Assembly (NCBI GenBank): GCA_047602295.1
Contig: JASGHP010000001.1
Coordinates: forward strand, 2,914,001-2,978,000
Source of the DNA: JACMLD01 sp047602295
Lineage (GTDB): Bacteria; Bacteroidota; Bacteroidia; Chitinophagales; Chitinophagaceae
DNA: 64,000 nt
Direction: 5' to 3'
The position numbers and the translations under genes were made by a program. Shown here in pieces: positions 44,392-52,043 of this stretch. Each line of letters begins with the position of its first letter. Position 1 is the first letter of the stretch. The notes beneath the pieces were generated by a model. The model saw only the letters and a program-made list of their open reading frames with translations. It searched no databases and was not told the DNA's origin.

Positions 44392-44940
44392 TCAGTCAGG
44401 TTCAATTTCGGTTAAAATATCTGCAGGCTCACCGAGTCCTAATTCAATTGCCCGACCAAAATCAGTTCGGGATTGTTGCCTGTTATTAAGCCTTGCATTT
44501 ACAAAACCACGATGGTAATAAGCAATATTGTTTTCAGGATTGATGCTTAGAGCACGATTTAGATCTGCAAGGGCCGATTTATATTTTTTCAACGCCTGTT
44601 TTGCAAAAGCACTAATAAGATAAACGTTTTCGTTTTGCAATTGTAGCTGCGCTGCTTTTTGCTCGTCCTCTATAGCACCATAAAAATCTTTCAAAATAAA
44701 CTTCGCTTTGCCACGGAGATAATACGCTTCTGCAGAAGCAGGGTTTGCTTGTATTGCAAGACTGCAATTTTTTATCACATTGTCATAATGTTGAGCCTTG
44801 TCTTCGGCTATAGCATTTTTAAAATAGTCATTGGCATTTTGTGCCAGGCCAACTGCCGGATGCAGGAAACAAATGCAGCAGGCAATTGCGATGAAGGTTT
44901 TGTTGCAGGCAATAATTTTAAGAAGGATTTTTATTCTCAT
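44392..44940 (-). CDS. Exported TPR protein
   Basis: The ATG at 44940 (MRIKILLKIIACNKTFIAIA) gives 182 residues with a signal peptide ending GLAQ. Three to four tetratricopeptide repeats follow: NDYFKNAIAEDKAQHYDNVI, AYYLRGKAKFILKDFYGAIE, SALADLNRALSINPENNIAY and HRGFVNARLNNRQQSRTDFG. TPR superhelices act as protein-binding scaffolds in the periplasm; no partner can be named from context. Confidence 0.85.
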   Translation of the reverse strand: MRIKILLKIIACNKTFIAIACCICFLHPAVGLAQNANDYFKNAIAEDKAQHYDNVIKNCSLAIQANPASAEAYYLRGKAKFILKDFYGAIEDEQKAAQLQLQNENVYLISAFAKQALKKYKSALADLNRALSINPENNIAYYHRGFVNARLNNRQQSRTDFGRAIELGLGEPADILTEIEPD

Positions 44941-45189
44941 AGACGTGTTGTTTAGCAAATGAGATTAGTGTGTATTTAGTAAGGCATATGAAAGCTAAAG
45001 AAGGTAGCCTGAGTGAAAAAGTTAAATCCCAATCATCGCAAATATGAACAAGTGATAGTTTTTATAAGGGTTCAACTTATTGAAATTGTAGTTGTTGCAC
45101 TACATTAATAACTGTTTGTTCTACATTTATTATGATCCAGGTTGATTTTGATCATTTTTGTAATGAATTGTAAAAAAATGTTATAAACA
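44941..45189. other. Spacer upstream of the candidate small RNA
   Basis: No gene or repeat recognised. It must contain the minus-strand promoter of the TPR gene, but no exact -7 box was found. Confidence 0.4.
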
Positions 45190-45222
45190 TTTGTGGATTA
45201 CACAAATTTTGCTCTATGTTTG
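45190..45222 (+). promoter_or_regulatory. Strong orphan promoter
   Basis: TTTG (45190-45193), 21 bases, then TATGTTTG (45215-45222): exact matches to both Bacteroidota boxes. No plus-strand gene follows, but a terminator does at 45332. Confidence 0.6.
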
Positions 45223-45228
45223 AAGTGC

Positions 45229-45358
45229 AAATCATTTGCCATCGTCCAATGTCCAAATCTTATTTCCGGTATTCAATGGAAAGCCATCCAATCCTAAAGT
45301 AAAAACCAGTGGAAAATTCAAATTCCCAGTGAAAAACAACCTCCAGGTTGTTTTTTTC
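45229..45358 (+). ncRNA. Candidate small RNA of about 130 bases
   Basis: The limits are inferred from the promoter at 45190-45222 and the terminator at 45332-45358. The 5' end contains the small stem GCAAA-TCA-TTTGC (45226-45238), and a CCAGTG pair flanks the middle. No start codon with a convincing frame lies inside. It matches no family I know, and both neighbouring genes are on the other strand. Confidence 0.4.
45332..45358 (+). terminator. Rho-independent terminator of the candidate small RNA
   Basis: AACAACC (45335-45341) pairs with GGTTGTT (45346-45352) around TCCA; outer A-T pairs extend the stem and merge into a T-run. Confidence 0.75.
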
Positions 45359-45413
45359 TTTTATAGCACTTCCCAATTTATAGAACAGGCTTATGCCTGA
45401 TTTTTTTTGCCCC

Positions 45414-45668
45414 TTAGCGAAAGATGATGAGCAGGTAAACACAGCCAATAACCAGGCTGGCATACAAGATTTGCCGGCCATTAAATTGCTTCCTGTGCAT
45501 GATGATATAATTAAGAAAGAGGTGAAGGATTACAATCAACAGAAATAAGATGCCCGCATCTGTACCATACTTGTTATTGGCAGCATAACCCATGCTGAAA
45601 GCAGCAATAAAGAAAATGAACATTAAGAGGAAAAAGAACAGCAGGTTAAGAAGTATCACTTTTTTCAT
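45414..45668 (-). CDS. Small membrane protein of unknown function
   Basis: The ATG at 45668 gives 84 residues; the longer frame starts in spacer repeats. Three hydrophobic helices (about 3-27, 38-53, 66-83) with a short polar loop are visible. It lies downstream of the iron-sulfur oxidoreductase in the same orientation, separated by 166 bases of repeats. Not recognised. Confidence 0.6.
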   Translation of the reverse strand: MKKVILLNLLFFFLLMFIFFIAAFSMGYAANNKYGTDAGILFLLIVILHLFLNYIIMHRKQFNGRQILYASLVIGCVYLLIIFR

Positions 45669-45683
45669 TGGACATTCTTTGTG

Positions 45684-45850
45684 AAAGGAATTAGGAATTT
45701 GTAATTGGGAATTAGGCTGGCAATAGGAATTGGTAATTAGGTATTCGGGTGAGCAGATAAAATGTTTTGCTTTATTTGGGACTAGCAATTAAGAACTAAT
45801 TCCAAATTCCTAATTCCCAATTCCAATCAACCAATCAACTATTCGTCCAA
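45684..45850. repeat. GGAATTAGG-type spacer repeats plus CAACCAATCAAC module
   Basis: 45684-45743 and 45785-45828 are opposed copies of an AATTGGGAATTAG-type repeat. A CAACCAATCAAC-type module (about 45826-45850) runs into the end of the oxidoreductase gene. Related tracts lie at 32941, 33103, 56005-56066 and 61998-62152. Confidence 0.6.
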
Positions 45851-47151
45851 CTATCCCTGTCATCGGGAGAAAACTTCCAGGGGGCAAAATTGTTTTCTAC
45901 ATTGCTGAACATGCTATTCCATTCCTGTGGTGCATTGCTTTCTTCCATTACCAGGCTGCGGCGCAGTTCCAGTATTATTTCCAATGGACTAATACTAACC
46001 GGGCATTCTTCCACACAGGCATTGCAGGTGGTGCAGGCACGCAATTCTTCCACAGAAATATATTGGTGAAGCAATGTTTTGCCATCGGCCACAAACTGGC
46101 CTTTGTTTGCATCCACATTTTTTCCTACTTCTTCTAGACGGTCGCGGGTAGCCATCATAATTTTCCTGGGCGATAAAAGCTTGCCGGTAATATTTGCCGG
46201 GCAAGCAGCAGTGCATCGTCCGCATTCTGTACAACTATAAGCATCCAGCAAATTGCGCCAGCTTAAATCTGTAACATCTTTGGCACCAAATGTAGCAGGC
46301 GGTGCTGCATCTGTTGGGGCAAGTTCCGGCTGCATGGCATACAACACTTCTTTTTGAATGGCAGGCATATTGTGCATTTCGCCTGCGGGTTTCAGCCTTG
46401 CATAATAAGCATTGGGAAATGCCAACAGTATATGCAGGTGTTTTGAATAAGGCAGGTAATTTAAAAAAGCCAGTATGCCTGCAATGTGCAGCCACCAGCA
46501 GACACGTTCTAACGTTACAAGTGCAGATGTACTAAGCCCATTTAATAAAGGATGCAAAAAAGAAGAGATTGCAAAATTGCCTGTGCTGTGTTCCGCAAAA
46601 TGTCCATAACCTCTTGCCTGCAATAATGTATCGCTTCCATTCATGGTTAAGAACAGCGTCATTAATATTATTTCAGATATCAGTATATAATTAGCATCAC
46701 TGCGTGGCCAGCCATCCAGGTCTTTGCTGATAAAGCGTTTTAATTTTAAAATATTTCTTCTTGCAAGAAAAGCAACGCAAACTATTATAACTCCTAATGC
46801 TAAAAATTCAAAACTGTTGATGAGAAAAGGATAGAGACTGCCCAGCAAAGGAAGAAAAAGACGGTGTGTACCAAATATTCCATCCAACACAATTTCCAAT
46901 ACTTCTGCATTAATGATGATAAAGCCCACATAAATTACCAGGTGCATGAGTGCTACCAGCGGGTTCTTGAACATTTTTTTTTGACCCAATGCCAATAGCA
47001 ACATGTTTTTCCAACGTGCAGCGGCATTGTCAGTGTAGTCTGCATCTTTGCCCAACAATATATAGCGGCGTATGCTGCTGGCTTTCTTAAAAAACAGCCA
47101 GCCTGCAAAACCAGCCATCAAAACAAATAAAACCTGTGGAACAAACTGCAT
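45835..47151 (-). CDS. Membrane-bound (4Fe-4S) oxidoreductase, HdrE/GlpC-like
   Basis: 438 residues. The N-terminal half has about six hydrophobic helices with histidines suited to haem b binding (LVALMHLVIYVGF, VCWWLHIAGILAF). The C-terminal half carries two ferredoxin clusters, C307-C310-C313-C317 (CTECGRCTAACP) and C373-C376-C379-C383 (CTTCNACVEECP). It probably transfers electrons between a quinone pool and a cytosolic partner. In related genomes a CCG-type Fe-S subunit usually follows, but here only a short membrane protein follows, so the partner is elsewhere or lost (inference). Confidence 0.9.
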   Translation of the reverse strand: MQFVPQVLFVLMAGFAGWLFFKKASSIRRYILLGKDADYTDNAAARWKNMLLLALGQKKMFKNPLVALMHLVIYVGFIIINAEVLEIVLDGIFGTHRLFLPLLGSLYPFLINSFEFLALGVIIVCVAFLARRNILKLKRFISKDLDGWPRSDANYILISEIILMTLFLTMNGSDTLLQARGYGHFAEHSTGNFAISSFLHPLLNGLSTSALVTLERVCWWLHIAGILAFLNYLPYSKHLHILLAFPNAYYARLKPAGEMHNMPAIQKEVLYAMQPELAPTDAAPPATFGAKDVTDLSWRNLLDAYSCTECGRCTAACPANITGKLLSPRKIMMATRDRLEEVGKNVDANKGQFVADGKTLLHQYISVEELRACTTCNACVEECPVSISPLEIILELRRSLVMEESNAPQEWNSMFSNVENNFAPWKFSPDDRDSWTNS

Positions 47152-47232
47152 AACACAATTTTATACCAGCTAAATTAACGGATTTGCTTTTAGTGTGTTG
47201 TTTTGTTGTATTTTGTTTTTAAAACAAACACA

Positions 47233-47733
47233 TTGGCAACGGAGAAGAACTATATATTGGATGAAGCAACTGCTGCAAAGAAGCTGCGCCGCATGGCATT
47301 TGAGATACTGGAGAATAATACAGACGAAAAAGAACTGGTACTGGCCGGCATTCGTGAAAGCGGTACCGTAATGGCAAAAAATATTCAGCAACTACTGGCT
47401 GAGATAAGCGATATAAAAACAGATTTGTTTGTAGTAAGCCTCGATAAACATCTTCCTACTACTGTTACCCTTAGCAAAGAAGGCAATTTTGATAACAGGG
47501 TAATCATTGTAATTGATGATGTGGCCATGAGTGGTAAAACGCTTTTATATGCCATGCAGCCCTTCCTTAAATTTCATCCCAAGAAAATACAAACGCTGGT
47601 ATTGGTAGAACGCAGTCACAAAGCTTTCCCTGTAAAACCAGATTATGTTGGCCTTTCCATTGCCACCACTTTGCAAGAGCATATTTATGTAGAAGCATCC
47701 GGCGAAGTGATTAAAGGGGCGTATTTGGAATAA
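47233..47733 (+). CDS. Phosphoribosyltransferase family protein (PyrR-like)
   Basis: The TTG at 47233 gives 166 residues starting LATEKNYILDEATAAKKLRR, matching where PyrR-type proteins begin; the upstream TTG at 47203 adds only spacer residues and there is no ATG before residue 22. The PRPP-binding loop VIIVIDDVAMSGKTLLYA is intact, and the family block GIRESGTVMAKNI precedes it. It could be a uracil/hypoxanthine-type phosphoribosyltransferase or a PyrR regulator; there is no linked pyrimidine gene to decide. It diverges from the oxidoreductase gene. Confidence 0.85.
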   Translation: MATEKNYILDEATAAKKLRRMAFEILENNTDEKELVLAGIRESGTVMAKNIQQLLAEISDIKTDLFVVSLDKHLPTTVTLSKEGNFDNRVIIVIDDVAMSGKTLLYAMQPFLKFHPKKIQTLVLVERSHKAFPVKPDYVGLSIATTLQEHIYVEASGEVIKGAYLE

Positions 47734-47838
47734 GTTTTAAGTTTTAGGTTTTAAGTTGTAAGTAAGATGCGTGGCAAAAGACAAAATGAAAATTGTCTAT
47801 CGATTTTATTTCTACATAGGTAATGACAGAGAATTGTT

Positions 47839-47882
47839 AGGGAGATTGACCTAAGCCTCCCCTTTAGGGGTCGGGGGTAGGA
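47839..47882. repeat. CCTCCCCTTTAGGGG-type spacer repeat
   Basis: A GGGAGATTGACCTAAGCC run followed by a self-complementary C-rich/G-rich block. A related copy lies at 61199-61238. Confidence 0.5.
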
Positions 47883-47884
47883 GG

Positions 47885-48997
47885 TTAATAGTAAAGCGCA
47901 TGCGCAACCAGCTTTCCTTTCGAGTTTAATTCTATTGCCGGAGAAGGTATCTTAAGAATATTTACAGCAAAGAATATTGTCTTCAGCAGTTTGCTTTTGG
48001 TTTTTATTTTGGTGAGATCAATGTCTGGCGCTATAAAGAACCTGCGCACACGGGGTATGTCTGTTCTATCATGATAAACGCCCTGCTTATCTGTCCATGT
48101 ATTTTCTGTGCCGCCCAACATTCCATCGGCACTATAGCCCAATGATAAGTTTAGCCATGCCGGTAATTTGCTCTGCGGAAAAAATGATTTCAAATTCATA
48201 CTTATCCAATAAGTCTGCGAGTTGTAGTCTTTCAGCATTCTTTCCGGCAGGCTGGTGCCAAACAATTGGTTGCGGCGTGTAAGAAGGTCCGATGAATAAT
48301 CATAAGGCCAGTAACTCAGTTTTATCTGAATGCGCTGATCTTTCCAGCCCAGTTCCTGCGCTATATAAGCACCGGCGCCAATAGCATTTGCCGTCATATC
48401 TCCCCAGCTGAAGCCCCATTCAGAAGAAAAACCATCCTGTATTTCTATAATGCTTTGATAAGCGATGGCGCTAAGTCCTCCATAGATAACGCTCTTTTTT
48501 CTGCTAAGTCCCGTCCATTCCCACATTTCTCCGGATATGCGGCCGAGGTTATAAGCCGTCCAGGCATGGCCAAACTTATCCATCTGCTCCCACTCGCTGT
48601 TATCATTAAAGAAATGAAAAGAAGAACGCGGGTATTGAGAATACCATGTTTTATCAAGGGCAACATAAGTTGACACCCAAAATGCCGCATGGCCACCGGC
48701 TACCAGCCAAAGTCGTGATTTATTGATGGTGGATGTATCTCCTTTAAGCTTTGGGAGCGGGCTTATTTTTTTTAACCTTGGAGTATGAGTGAACAGCTCA
48801 ATGTTGCTGCTATCTTGAGCATAGATTGATGAGTTCAATCCAAGGAAACAAAAAAATAACAATACTATTTTACGTATAGCCAGCCAATGCCTGAAGCTGT
48901 TTGTATGGTATTGAGATAATGGCAAACGCAGCCTGCTGATGCCATTGATATTATTGATAAAGTGATTCCCACAGTATTGTGGGAACGATGATGCCAT
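47885..48997 (-). CDS. DUF2279 family exported protein
   Basis: 370 residues from the ATG at 48997. A signal-like hydrophobic segment (IRKIVLLFFCFLGLNSSIYAQ) only begins near residue 42, so the true start may be downstream (for example a CTG at 48883); the annotated N-terminus is uncertain. The DUF2279 body has WLVAGGHAAFWVSTYVALDK, the MDKFGHAWTAYNLGR motif, and GFSSEWGFSWGDMTANAIGA. Related YfiM proteins are small outer-membrane lipoproteins; the role is unknown. A -7 promoter box lies 53 bases upstream. Confidence 0.8.
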   Translation of the reverse strand: MASSFPQYCGNHFINNINGISRLRLPLSQYHTNSFRHWLAIRKIVLLFFCFLGLNSSIYAQDSSNIELFTHTPRLKKISPLPKLKGDTSTINKSRLWLVAGGHAAFWVSTYVALDKTWYSQYPRSSFHFFNDNSEWEQMDKFGHAWTAYNLGRISGEMWEWTGLSRKKSVIYGGLSAIAYQSIIEIQDGFSSEWGFSWGDMTANAIGAGAYIAQELGWKDQRIQIKLSYWPYDYSSDLLTRRNQLFGTSLPERMLKDYNSQTYWISMNLKSFFPQSKLPAWLNLSLGYSADGMLGGTENTWTDKQGVYHDRTDIPRVRRFFIAPDIDLTKIKTKSKLLKTIFFAVNILKIPSPAIELNSKGKLVAHALYY

Positions 48998-49049
48998 GAA
49001 AACTGCTGCTGGTATCTTTATATTTATAACGGGTAAGTTTTTGGTACAA

Positions 49050-49057
49050 CAAAAATA
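49050..49057 (-). promoter_or_regulatory. -7 promoter element of the DUF2279 gene
   Basis: The minus strand reads TATTTTTG, an exact TAnnTTTG match. The predicted start near 49043 allows the ATG at 48997. No clear -33 box. Confidence 0.4.
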
Positions 49058-49139
49058 CGGGTTGCGGGGGTTAATGGTTTGTCAATTCAGGGAAATCAAT
49101 ATCTTAGACCTTAAATACATATCATAAAAATCTTTGATT

Positions 49140-50864
49140 ATGGAAACTGCTATACAGGACAAAGTGAATACATGGCTGAAAGGAAATTTTGATCAGGCTA
49201 CTAAAGATGAGATAACGCGTTTGCAAAAAGAGAATCCCAAAGAACTGGAAGAATCTTTTTATCGCAACCTTGAGTTTGGTACCGGTGGCCTGCGAGGCAT
49301 AATGGGAGTAGGCACTAATCGTATGAATAAATATACCGTGGGCATGGCTACCCAGGGATTTGCGAATTATATGAAAGCGCAACTGAAAGGTGAAATAAAA
49401 GTGGCCATTGCGCATGATAGCCGTAATAACAGTCGTTTTTTTGCAGAGACCGTTGCCAATGTATTTGCTGCCAATGGCATTAAAGTGTTTTTGTTTGAAA
49501 GTCTGCGTCCTACACCAGAGCTTAGCTTTACCATACGTCATTTGAAATTGAATGGCGGTGTAGTATGCACTGCATCTCACAATCCCAAAGAATACAACGG
49601 TTATAAAGCTTATTGGAACGATGGCGGACAACTGGTGCCACCACACGATAAAGATGTAATAAAAGAAGTTGATAAAATTGGTTCTGTAGATGAAGTTAAA
49701 TGGAGTGGGGGCGAAGCCAATATAACCATTGTAGGTGCAGAACTTGACAATGCGTATATGGACATGGTGAAAAGCCTGAGCGTATATCCTGAAGTAATTG
49801 CCAGACAAAAAGATTTGAAGATTGTATATACGCCTATACATGGTACAGGCATTAAACTGGTGCCGGAAGTATTGAAACGTTTTGGTTTTACCAATGTAAC
49901 CATTGTGGATGAGCAGGCTGTGCCAGACGGAAATTTTCCAACGGTGGTATATCCGAATCCCGAAGAGAGTGAAGCCATGAGCATTGGCCTGAAGAAAGCA
50001 AAAGAACTTGATGCAGATATTTTATTGGGCACAGACCCCGATGCAGACCGCGTAGGCATTGCTATTAAAGACAATAAAGGCAATTGGATATTGGTGAATG
50101 GCAACCAGACTGCTGTATTGGCTTGCAATTATATGATTGAAGCCAGAAAAGCAAAAGGCATTGCCAAGCCAAACGATATGGTGATTAAAACAATTGTAAC
50201 CACAGAGCTGATTGACAATATCGCGAAAGCAAACGGAGTAGCTTGTTACAATGTATTAACAGGCTTTAAATGGATTGCCGAATTGATTAAAGAAAAAGAA
50301 GGCAAAGAAGAATACATTGTTGGTGGTGAAGAAAGTTATGGCTTGATGGTAGGTTCTAAAATACGTGATAAGGATGCTATAAGTGCGGTTGCGCTGCTGT
50401 GTGAGATGGCGGCGTACGAAAAAGACAAAGGCAAAACATTGTACGATAAATTAATTGACATTTACGTGCAATATGGTTTGTACAAAGAGTCTTTGATTTC
50501 CATTACCAAGAAAGGCATGGACGGGCAGAAACAGATTGCAGATATGATGGAAGGCTATCGCAGCAATCCTCCTAAAAGCATCAATGGCGTTGCTGTGGCG
50601 ACATTGCTGGATTATGAATTGAAAAAAGGCACCGATTTGCAGACAGGCAAAACCTGGGATATAGCATTGCCGAAATCAAATGTGTTGCAGTTTATACTGG
50701 CTGATGGAAGCAAAATATCTGCAAGACCCAGCGGTACAGAACCAAAAATTAAATTCTATTTCAGTGTGCACGATACTTTGAAAAGTCATGCTGAATTTGA
50801 AAGCGCCTATGCTGCTATCGACAAAAAAGTAGAAGGCATTATTGCAGATTTAAAGTTGAAGTAA
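49140..50864 (+). CDS. Phospho-sugar mutase (phosphoglucomutase/phosphomannomutase family)
   Basis: 574 residues from the ATG at 49140. The four alpha-D-phosphohexomutase signatures are present: the catalytic phosphoserine S146 in CTASHNPKEYNGYK, metal-binding GTDPDADRVGIA, sugar-specificity GGEESYGLMVG and phosphate-binding RPSGTEPKIKFY. It interconverts hexose 1- and 6-phosphates for glycogen, nucleotide-sugar and glycolytic flow; the GEESYG loop fits phosphoglucomutase-type use (family inference). It is monocistronic, followed by a good terminator. Confidence 0.95.
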   Translation: METAIQDKVNTWLKGNFDQATKDEITRLQKENPKELEESFYRNLEFGTGGLRGIMGVGTNRMNKYTVGMATQGFANYMKAQLKGEIKVAIAHDSRNNSRFFAETVANVFAANGIKVFLFESLRPTPELSFTIRHLKLNGGVVCTASHNPKEYNGYKAYWNDGGQLVPPHDKDVIKEVDKIGSVDEVKWSGGEANITIVGAELDNAYMDMVKSLSVYPEVIARQKDLKIVYTPIHGTGIKLVPEVLKRFGFTNVTIVDEQAVPDGNFPTVVYPNPEESEAMSIGLKKAKELDADILLGTDPDADRVGIAIKDNKGNWILVNGNQTAVLACNYMIEARKAKGIAKPNDMVIKTIVTTELIDNIAKANGVACYNVLTGFKWIAELIKEKEGKEEYIVGGEESYGLMVGSKIRDKDAISAVALLCEMAAYEKDKGKTLYDKLIDIYVQYGLYKESLISITKKGMDGQKQIADMMEGYRSNPPKSINGVAVATLLDYELKKGTDLQTGKTWDIALPKSNVLQFILADGSKISARPSGTEPKIKFYFSVHDTLKSHAEFESAYAAIDKKVEGIIADLKLK

Positions 50865-50887
50865 ATAATATAAAGTCTTTACGCAAA

Positions 50888-50919
50888 AACAGCAGCCCGT
50901 TTGAGCTGCTGTTTTTTAT
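50888..50919 (+). terminator. Rho-independent terminator of the mutase gene
   Basis: AACAGCAGC (50888-50896) pairs with GCTGCTGTT (50905-50913) and is followed by a T-run. It is convergent and may also serve the minus strand. Confidence 0.8.
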
Positions 50920-50929
50920 TCAATCAATT

Positions 50930-51958
50930 TTATTGTTGCCAAACCAACTTCCCAATCTTTCCATTGCCTGCAAGAAAAACAGCTTTTCCATTCTTTGCTT
51001 TTCTGCAAACATGAAAGCTTTCTTTACTTACCAGTTGCCAATTCATGCCTGCATCTGTTGATACATCAACGCCGCTGGTGCCGCAGGTAATCATTTTTGT
51101 TTTGGTAATAAATTCTACGCAAGAGCGATAGCCGTGGGGTGGGGTAGCAGGAGTTATCCATGTCTTGCCACCATCTTTTGTAAGAGCGCAATTTTTTAAG
51201 GTGGAAGTATCATGCGTGAAATCGCCACCCACAACTACAAAGTACAAACTGTTTTTTCTGTTCTTATTGTCGCGTACTGCAATGGAATTAGCTCCGGTAG
51301 TTTCCTTGCCTTGCTGCAGTGGCAATTCAATTGGATCGCCTTTCCAGAAAAAACGAGAACGAAGACCACCACTTATAAAACATGCTTCACCCAAATTAAG
51401 ACTACGCACATTGGTGCCGCTGCTGGCAAAACATGCTTCGCCAGAATCCGCTGCGGGTAGTTTGTCAAATGAAGTTGGATGCCAGCTGTTGCCTTCATCA
51501 AAAGTGCGGGCAATAAAAAACTTTCCTTTAATAGGATCGCCAATTACAATGCCGCTTTGTTCGTTCCAGAATTCCATTGCATCCATAAACATGCCCGGTG
51601 TATGATCTTCATATACCGTTTTCCAATGAGCGCCGCCATCTGTTGTTTTTATAATCATGGCAGGTGTATCAATAGCCATAGCAATGGCAGTTACTGCATC
51701 AAACGCTTCTATATCCCTGAAATCTCTTTTCTCAAAACCAGGAACTGTTTGCCAGGTAAATGTTTTGCCGCTGTCAATGCTTCTGGCTATCATTCCTTTG
51801 CTGCCGCTGGCCCAAATTATTTTATCTGAAACAACACTCAAGCCGCGTATAGAAGTTTTATTGCCGGTGCTTAGCATTGTTATGCTTTGTGCTATTAAAC
51901 AATTGTTGCTGGCTATAAACAATAAGAAGATAATAATGATCGTATGCAAAGGCTTCAT
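50930..51958 (-). CDS. Exported YCF48/BNR-like beta-propeller protein
   Basis: 342 residues with a signal peptide (IIIIFLLFIASNNCLIAQ). Repeated blade segments with the Asp-box/YCF48 pattern SxDxGxxW occur (ARSIDSGKTFTWQ, IKTTDGGAHWKTV, ARTFDEGNSWHPT, ALTKDGGKTWITP, VSTDAGMNWQLVS). These five or six blades build a beta-propeller of the sialidase/photosystem-assembly-factor type. The surface or periplasmic function is unknown. It is adjacent to bglX in the same direction, but separated by a bglX terminator. Confidence 0.85.
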   Translation of the reverse strand: MKPLHTIIIIFLLFIASNNCLIAQSITMLSTGNKTSIRGLSVVSDKIIWASGSKGMIARSIDSGKTFTWQTVPGFEKRDFRDIEAFDAVTAIAMAIDTPAMIIKTTDGGAHWKTVYEDHTPGMFMDAMEFWNEQSGIVIGDPIKGKFFIARTFDEGNSWHPTSFDKLPAADSGEACFASSGTNVRSLNLGEACFISGGLRSRFFWKGDPIELPLQQGKETTGANSIAVRDNKNRKNSLYFVVVGGDFTHDTSTLKNCALTKDGGKTWITPATPPHGYRSCVEFITKTKMITCGTSGVDVSTDAGMNWQLVSKESFHVCRKAKNGKAVFLAGNGKIGKLVWQQ

Positions 51959-51980
51959 CTGCGTAAGTTAATTCTTTTGT

Positions 51981-52022
51981 ACAAAGAAAACAGCCTGCAT
52001 CGTAATGAAACAATGCAGGCTG
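51981..52022 (-). terminator. Rho-independent terminator of bglX
   Basis: CAGCCTGCAT (51991-52000) pairs with ATGCAGGCTG (52013-52022); on the minus strand the stem is followed by TTTTCTTT. Confidence 0.75.
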
Positions 52023-52043
52023 CTGTATAAGTTGTATGAAAAC

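Noticed and set aside
45260..45481. 73-residue minus-strand frame
   Set aside because: It runs across the candidate small RNA terminator and the end of the small membrane protein gene; no domain character.
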